In this document: positions 5,039-7,987 of the stretch, one piece after another
How the letters are laid out: the number at the start of each line of letters is the position of its first letter
Position numbering within the stretch: the stretch's first letter is position 1
Assembly: GCA_913064755.1 (NCBI GenBank)
Contig: CAJYBQ010000127.1
Location: 1 to 7,987 of the forward strand
Direction: 5' to 3'
Origin: an uncultured Alphaproteobacteria bacterium
GTDB taxonomy: Bacteria; Pseudomonadota; Alphaproteobacteria; Minwuiales; Minwuiaceae
Length of the DNA: 7,987 nt
Made by a program: the position numbers and the translations under genes
The notes under the pieces: model-generated
What the model was told of the DNA's origin: nothing
Database searches by the model: none
What the model saw: the letters and a program-made list of their open reading frames with translations, nothing else

Positions 5039-6319
5039 ATGCAGGTAATCATCGTCGGCGGCGGCATATGCGGCCTTTCCACCGCGCTCAGCCTGCACAA
5101 GGCCGGCATTGGCTGCACGGTCTACGAGGCAGTGCCCGAACTGCGCGCCCTGGGCGTGGGGATCAACCTGTTGCCGCACGCGGTCCGTGAACTGGTGGAA
5201 CTGGGGCTGGGAGATGCCCTGGCCGCGGTCGCCATCCCGACCGCCGAACTGATCTATGCCAATCGGCATGGCCAGCGTATCTGGCAGGAACCGCGTGGCC
5301 TGGACGCGGGCTACAACTGGCCGCAGTTCTCGATCTCCCGTGGTGACCTGCAGATGATCCTGCTGGACGCGGCAAGGGCGCGGCTCGGGCCGGATGCCGT
5401 CCGGACCGGCCATGCGTTCACCGCGCTGACGCAGACCGGCGACGGCGTGACGGCGGTCTTCGAACGCCGCGGGTCCGGCGGGGATGCCGCCGTTGCAGAC
5501 CCGGTCAGCGTGCAGGGTGACGTGCTGGTCGCGGCGGATGGCATTCACTCCACCGTGCGGCGGCAGTTCTACCCGGACGAGGGCGATCCGATCTGGAACG
5601 GTTGCGTGCTGTGGCGGGCGACAACGGAAGGCGCGCCGTTTCTCACCGGTCGGTCGATGGTCATGGCCGGTCACGCCAATCAGAAATTCGTCTGCTATCC
5701 GGTGTCGCGCGCGCTGCATGACCAGGGGCGGTCGTTGATCAACTGGATTGCCGAGATACGCTATCCCACCGATACGCCCTGGCCGCGGGAAGACTGGAAC
5801 CGTCCGGGCAATGCGGAAACATTCCTGCCGGCCTTCCAGGACTGGGACTTCGGCTGGCTGAACGTGCCGGACATCATCCGCGCGGCACCGGCGATCTACG
5901 AATTTCCCATGGTTGACCGCGATCCGGTTCCGACATGGTGCTTCGACCGGGTGATCCTGGCCGGTGACGCGGCGCATCCCATGTACCCCATCGGTTCCAA
6001 CGGGGCGTCGCAGTCGATCATCGATGCGCGGGTACTCGCCTTCGAACTGGCCACGCGAGACGACCCGCGGGAAGCGCTGCACCGCTTCGATGCGGAACGG
6101 CGTCCGCCCACGTCTGCCATTGTCCTGGCCAATCGCGGCAACGGGCCGGAGCAGGTGATGCAACTGGTGGAGGAACGCGCGCCGGAGGGCTTCGACGACA
6201 TTCACACGGTGATCAGCGCGCAGGAACTCGAAGAAGCTTCCAGCCGCTACAAGATGACGGCGGGTTTCGTGCCGGACGCGCTGAACAACAGGCCATCGCT
6301 GGACGCCCGGCGGCGTTAG
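5039..6319 (+). CDS. PhzS-like FAD-dependent monooxygenase (PRK07538 type)
   Basis: A 426-aa class A flavoprotein hydroxylase, about the usual length for the group. Features in order are the FAD-binding GGGICG (7-12) with Glu30 ending the second strand, the stretch RALGVGINLLPHAVREL (36-52), the DG motif ADGIHSTVR (166-174), WNGCVLWRATTE (186-197), and the GD motif GDAAHPMYPIGSNGASQ (309-325). The pattern matches the flavin-dependent oxidoreductases related to PhzS, the phenazine hydroxylase of Pseudomonas. These use NAD(P)H and O2 to hydroxylate aromatic compounds. No phenazine genes are seen here, so the substrate is unknown. The ATG at 5039 has the strong site GAGGGG 8-10 nt upstream. It is the last gene of the rightward run, and no clear terminator is seen in the 37 nt before the converging gene. 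Confidence 0.93.
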   Translation: MQVIIVGGGICGLSTALSLHKAGIGCTVYEAVPELRALGVGINLLPHAVRELVELGLGDALAAVAIPTAELIYANRHGQRIWQEPRGLDAGYNWPQFSISRGDLQMILLDAARARLGPDAVRTGHAFTALTQTGDGVTAVFERRGSGGDAAVADPVSVQGDVLVAADGIHSTVRRQFYPDEGDPIWNGCVLWRATTEGAPFLTGRSMVMAGHANQKFVCYPVSRALHDQGRSLINWIAEIRYPTDTPWPREDWNRPGNAETFLPAFQDWDFGWLNVPDIIRAAPAIYEFPMVDRDPVPTWCFDRVILAGDAAHPMYPIGSNGASQSIIDARVLAFELATRDDPREALHRFDAERRPPTSAIVLANRGNGPEQVMQLVEERAPEGFDDIHTVISAQELEEASSRYKMTAGFVPDALNNRPSLDARRR

Positions 6320-6356
6320 TCCGGCGGGTGGTGGGACGCCATCATCGCGACACCGA

Positions 6357-7703
6357 TCAGCCGGATCGCTTCGGCGCGGTTGACCAGCTCTGTGCCCAGG
6401 CCACGCCGAGCAGCAGCGCGAAGAGGTAGGCCACGGCCGGTCGATGCAGCGGGTAGTCGATGGCGTTGTGCAGGGCGGCCATCGCCAACAGGATCAGCCC
6501 GAGCGCGGCATAGTGATTGTCCCGTCGGCGCATGATGAAGCCGGTGCATATCCGCCATCCGATCAGCAACAGGGCTGCCCAGAACAGCAGCGCCACGATC
6601 GGCCCCATCTCCACCAGGTGTTCAAGGAACACGTTGTGGGCCGCATCCCAGCGGTAGAAGTAGAGCTCTTCGAACTTCCAGGGCTCCGCCGCTATCTCGA
6701 AGGTGCCGAGCCCTGTACCGGCCAGCGGGCCGGCCACGACCATCTTCAGCACCGTGCCGTACATCGGTACGCGGTCGAGCAGCGCGCGGCCGATCATCGT
6801 GTCCCGATCCATCCAGGCAACGCCCAGCGTGATCAGCAGGGGGACCAGGCCGGCGAAAAGCAGCAGCGCCTGCGCCGCGATCTTCCGCAGCGAAGCAGGG
6901 GCATAGGCCATGGCCAGGACGAGGATGATCCCGAGTGTTGCGACCCCGGCACCCGCGCGGGACGAGGACAGCGCGATGGCAGCAATGCCGATGGGAACGG
7001 ACAGCAGCAGCAGGACGCGGAATGTCACCTCGATCGGTTGGCGGAAACTGCCGGTGCTGCCGTCCGCCGCGAGGGGCGCGCGAAACAGCCACGTCAGGCT
7101 GCAGACGATGCAGACGCTGACGTGGAAAGCGAAGCTGTTGGAATTGCCGAAGGTCCCGGTGGCAATCTCGGCACCGGTCCGGCGCTTGACGCCGAACAGT
7201 TCCTCGCTGCCGATCAGGACCTGGATGACACCATTGGCGGAATAGAGCAGCCCGAACAGGCCGACGGCGAGCAGGATGGTATTGGCAATCTGCTGCTGGC
7301 GACCCAGGCGGCAGGCGATCCAGAAGATCATGCCGTAGGAAAGCAGGCGGAGCGCGAACTGGCCGGTGACCTCCGCATCGAGCGTGATGCGTCCGGGAAC
7401 CTCCAGTCGCTCGAAGGCGGGATGCCAGAACATCCGGGGCAGGCCATCCAGCGTCTGCACCATGGCCCAGAGGACAACCGCAAGAAACAGCAGGACGGGC
7501 AGCCGCAGGCGTTTCAGCGTCGTTCTTGCCGACCGGCGATCGGTCAGGTCGATGATGCTTGAAAGGACGAAGATCAGCGCGGCGATGATCGACAGGGGTA
7601 TCCACAGCCAGGGGTGGTACCCGGCGAAGGGAATGACCGACAGCAGTACGAAGAGAAGTGTAATGCCGGTCAGAAAGGTGTCCCTGGCTCTCGCGCCGCT
7701 CAC
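6357..7703 (-). CDS. O-antigen ligase/Wzy-family membrane polymerase
   Basis: A 448-aa polytopic inner-membrane protein of the O-antigen ligase/polymerase (Wzy_C) superfamily, which transfers or joins lipid-linked sugar chains on the periplasmic side. About ten to twelve hydrophobic segments are visible. Family marks are GTFGNSNSFAFH (183-194), SSSRAG (246-251), GPLAGTGLGTF (325-335), then a large periplasmic loop leading to HNVFLEHLVEMG (356-367), and LHNAIDYPLHRP (411-422) near the end. The GTG at 7703 is chosen because it overlaps the upstream stop as GTGA and has GGAG 5 nt before it. A GTG at 7736 would add 11 unlikely residues. Which polysaccharide it serves (LPS O-antigen, capsule or exopolysaccharide) cannot be told: no glycosyltransferase genes are in the window. 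Protein glycosylation ligases look similar. Confidence 0.9.
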   Translation of the reverse strand: MSGARARDTFLTGITLLFVLLSVIPFAGYHPWLWIPLSIIAALIFVLSSIIDLTDRRSARTTLKRLRLPVLLFLAVVLWAMVQTLDGLPRMFWHPAFERLEVPGRITLDAEVTGQFALRLLSYGMIFWIACRLGRQQQIANTILLAVGLFGLLYSANGVIQVLIGSEELFGVKRRTGAEIATGTFGNSNSFAFHVSVCIVCSLTWLFRAPLAADGSTGSFRQPIEVTFRVLLLLSVPIGIAAIALSSSRAGAGVATLGIILVLAMAYAPASLRKIAAQALLLFAGLVPLLITLGVAWMDRDTMIGRALLDRVPMYGTVLKMVVAGPLAGTGLGTFEIAAEPWKFEELYFYRWDAAHNVFLEHLVEMGPIVALLFWAALLLIGWRICTGFIMRRRDNHYAALGLILLAMAALHNAIDYPLHRPAVAYLFALLLGVAWAQSWSTAPKRSG

Positions 7704-7987
7704 TTGATCTCCGTCACCAGGTCCGACCAGATCCACATCCTCTGGCCCGCGTCCGCGGCAGGGGACAGGATCTCGTACTGGCCCCAGCGGTTATCGAGCT
7801 CGATCAGGCGAAGGCGGTGTTCCGGGGTCAGGCGTGCAACCACGGGGAAGGTGGTTCCCGCTCCGGCCCGGCCGTTCCCCGCGGCTCCCGTGACCCGCCA
7901 CTCGGCAACCGGTGTCTCGGTGACCGCCGCTGCCCCGCCGGGCGCAGGCACCCGTGCACGCCGCGCGCCTGTCTCCGCGTCGCGTCC
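7700..7987 (-). CDS. Partial gene, C-terminal SH3-like domain
   Basis: The frame is open from the right edge of the window to a TGA at 7700-7702, giving at least 95 residues; the N-terminus is outside. The last 70 or so residues resemble a bacterial SH3 domain: NGRAGAGTTFPVVARL corresponds to the usual N-x-R-x-G-P-G-T-x-[FY]-P-V-V-x-x-L motif, followed by LRLIELDNRWGQYEI and the closing WIWSDLVTEIK. The visible upstream part is Ala/Pro/Gly/Arg-rich and looks like a disordered linker. A GTG at 7951 could serve as a start, but an 83-aa protein with no export signal is less likely than the tail of a longer envelope protein. It overlaps the O-antigen ligase gene by 4 nt, so the two are probably one operon and may act together in the envelope. 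Confidence 0.72.
   Translation of the reverse strand, partial: GRDAETGARRARVPAPGGAAAVTETPVAEWRVTGAAGNGRAGAGTTFPVVARLTPEHRLRLIELDNRWGQYEILSPAADAGQRMWIWSDLVTEIK
7709..7712 (-). promoter_or_regulatory. Ribosome site that fixes the O-antigen ligase start
   Basis: GGAG on the minus strand, 5 nt before the GTG at 7703 and inside the end of the upstream SH3-domain gene. Together with the GTGA stop/start overlap it favours this start over the GTG at 7736, which has no comparable site. Confidence 0.65.

Noticed and set aside
4742..6205. 487-codon minus-strand open frame opposite the monooxygenase
   Set aside because: The plus strand encodes intact flavoprotein motifs throughout; the antisense product has no recognisable domain.
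6320..6356. Possible bidirectional terminator between the converging genes
   Set aside because: I could not find a stable stem with a T-run on either strand in these 37 nt.
6444..7562. 372-codon plus-strand open frame opposite the O-antigen ligase gene
   Set aside because: It is Gln/Asp/Gly-rich, the mirror of a hydrophobic membrane protein, with no family resemblance.

Overview
The window looks like one end of a short-read assembly contig. From about position 303 onward it is high-GC DNA from an alphaproteobacterium. I suspect the Rhodospirillales, from the combination of gene families, the tightly packed genes, the strong codon bias toward G/C and the alphaproteobacterial style of the SH3_4-type protein and the PRK07538-type monooxygenase. 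The placement is inference from remembered family resemblance, because no search was possible.

The left end is not natural sequence. Positions 237-302 are an Illumina P7 flow-cell sequence, an 8-nt index and the TruSeq read-2 primer site, preceded by a 12-T run that is the complement of the poly-A usually read past the end of an adapter. The lower-GC segment at 1-224 therefore cannot be assumed to belong to the same molecule or organism as the rest. This junction should be masked and the contig split.

After the adapter, 303-677 has no convincing gene. It is relatively AT-rich and holds one perfect DnaA box and several A/T tracts. It lies downstream of a minus-strand gene pair: yrbG (CaCA-type Na+/Ca2+ antiporter), followed 2 nt later by a FolM/PTR1-type pteridine reductase. 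A divergent intergenic region (2465-2704) holds a perfect TATAAT box and a 9-bp inverted repeat with arms 40 bp apart, a good candidate for a regulated promoter. It fires rightward into a tight run of five genes: a 91-aa helical protein of unknown function, a QmcA-like SPFH/band-7 protein, its usual NfeD-like partner, an exported double-SH3 protein and a PhzS/PRK07538-like FAD monooxygenase. The SPFH and NfeD genes form a recognised membrane-microdomain module. A leader with two hairpins sits before the SH3 gene.

On the right, converging on the monooxygenase, a minus-strand pair ends the window: an incomplete gene whose C-terminus is an SH3-like domain, overlapping by GTGA with an O-antigen ligase/Wzy-family membrane polymerase. 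Most genes are ordinary chromosomal housekeeping or envelope functions. I see no mobile element, CRISPR array, tRNA or rRNA. The observations most worth following are the adapter chimera, the operator-like repeat and the conserved-looking 91-aa leader gene of the SPFH/NfeD operon.
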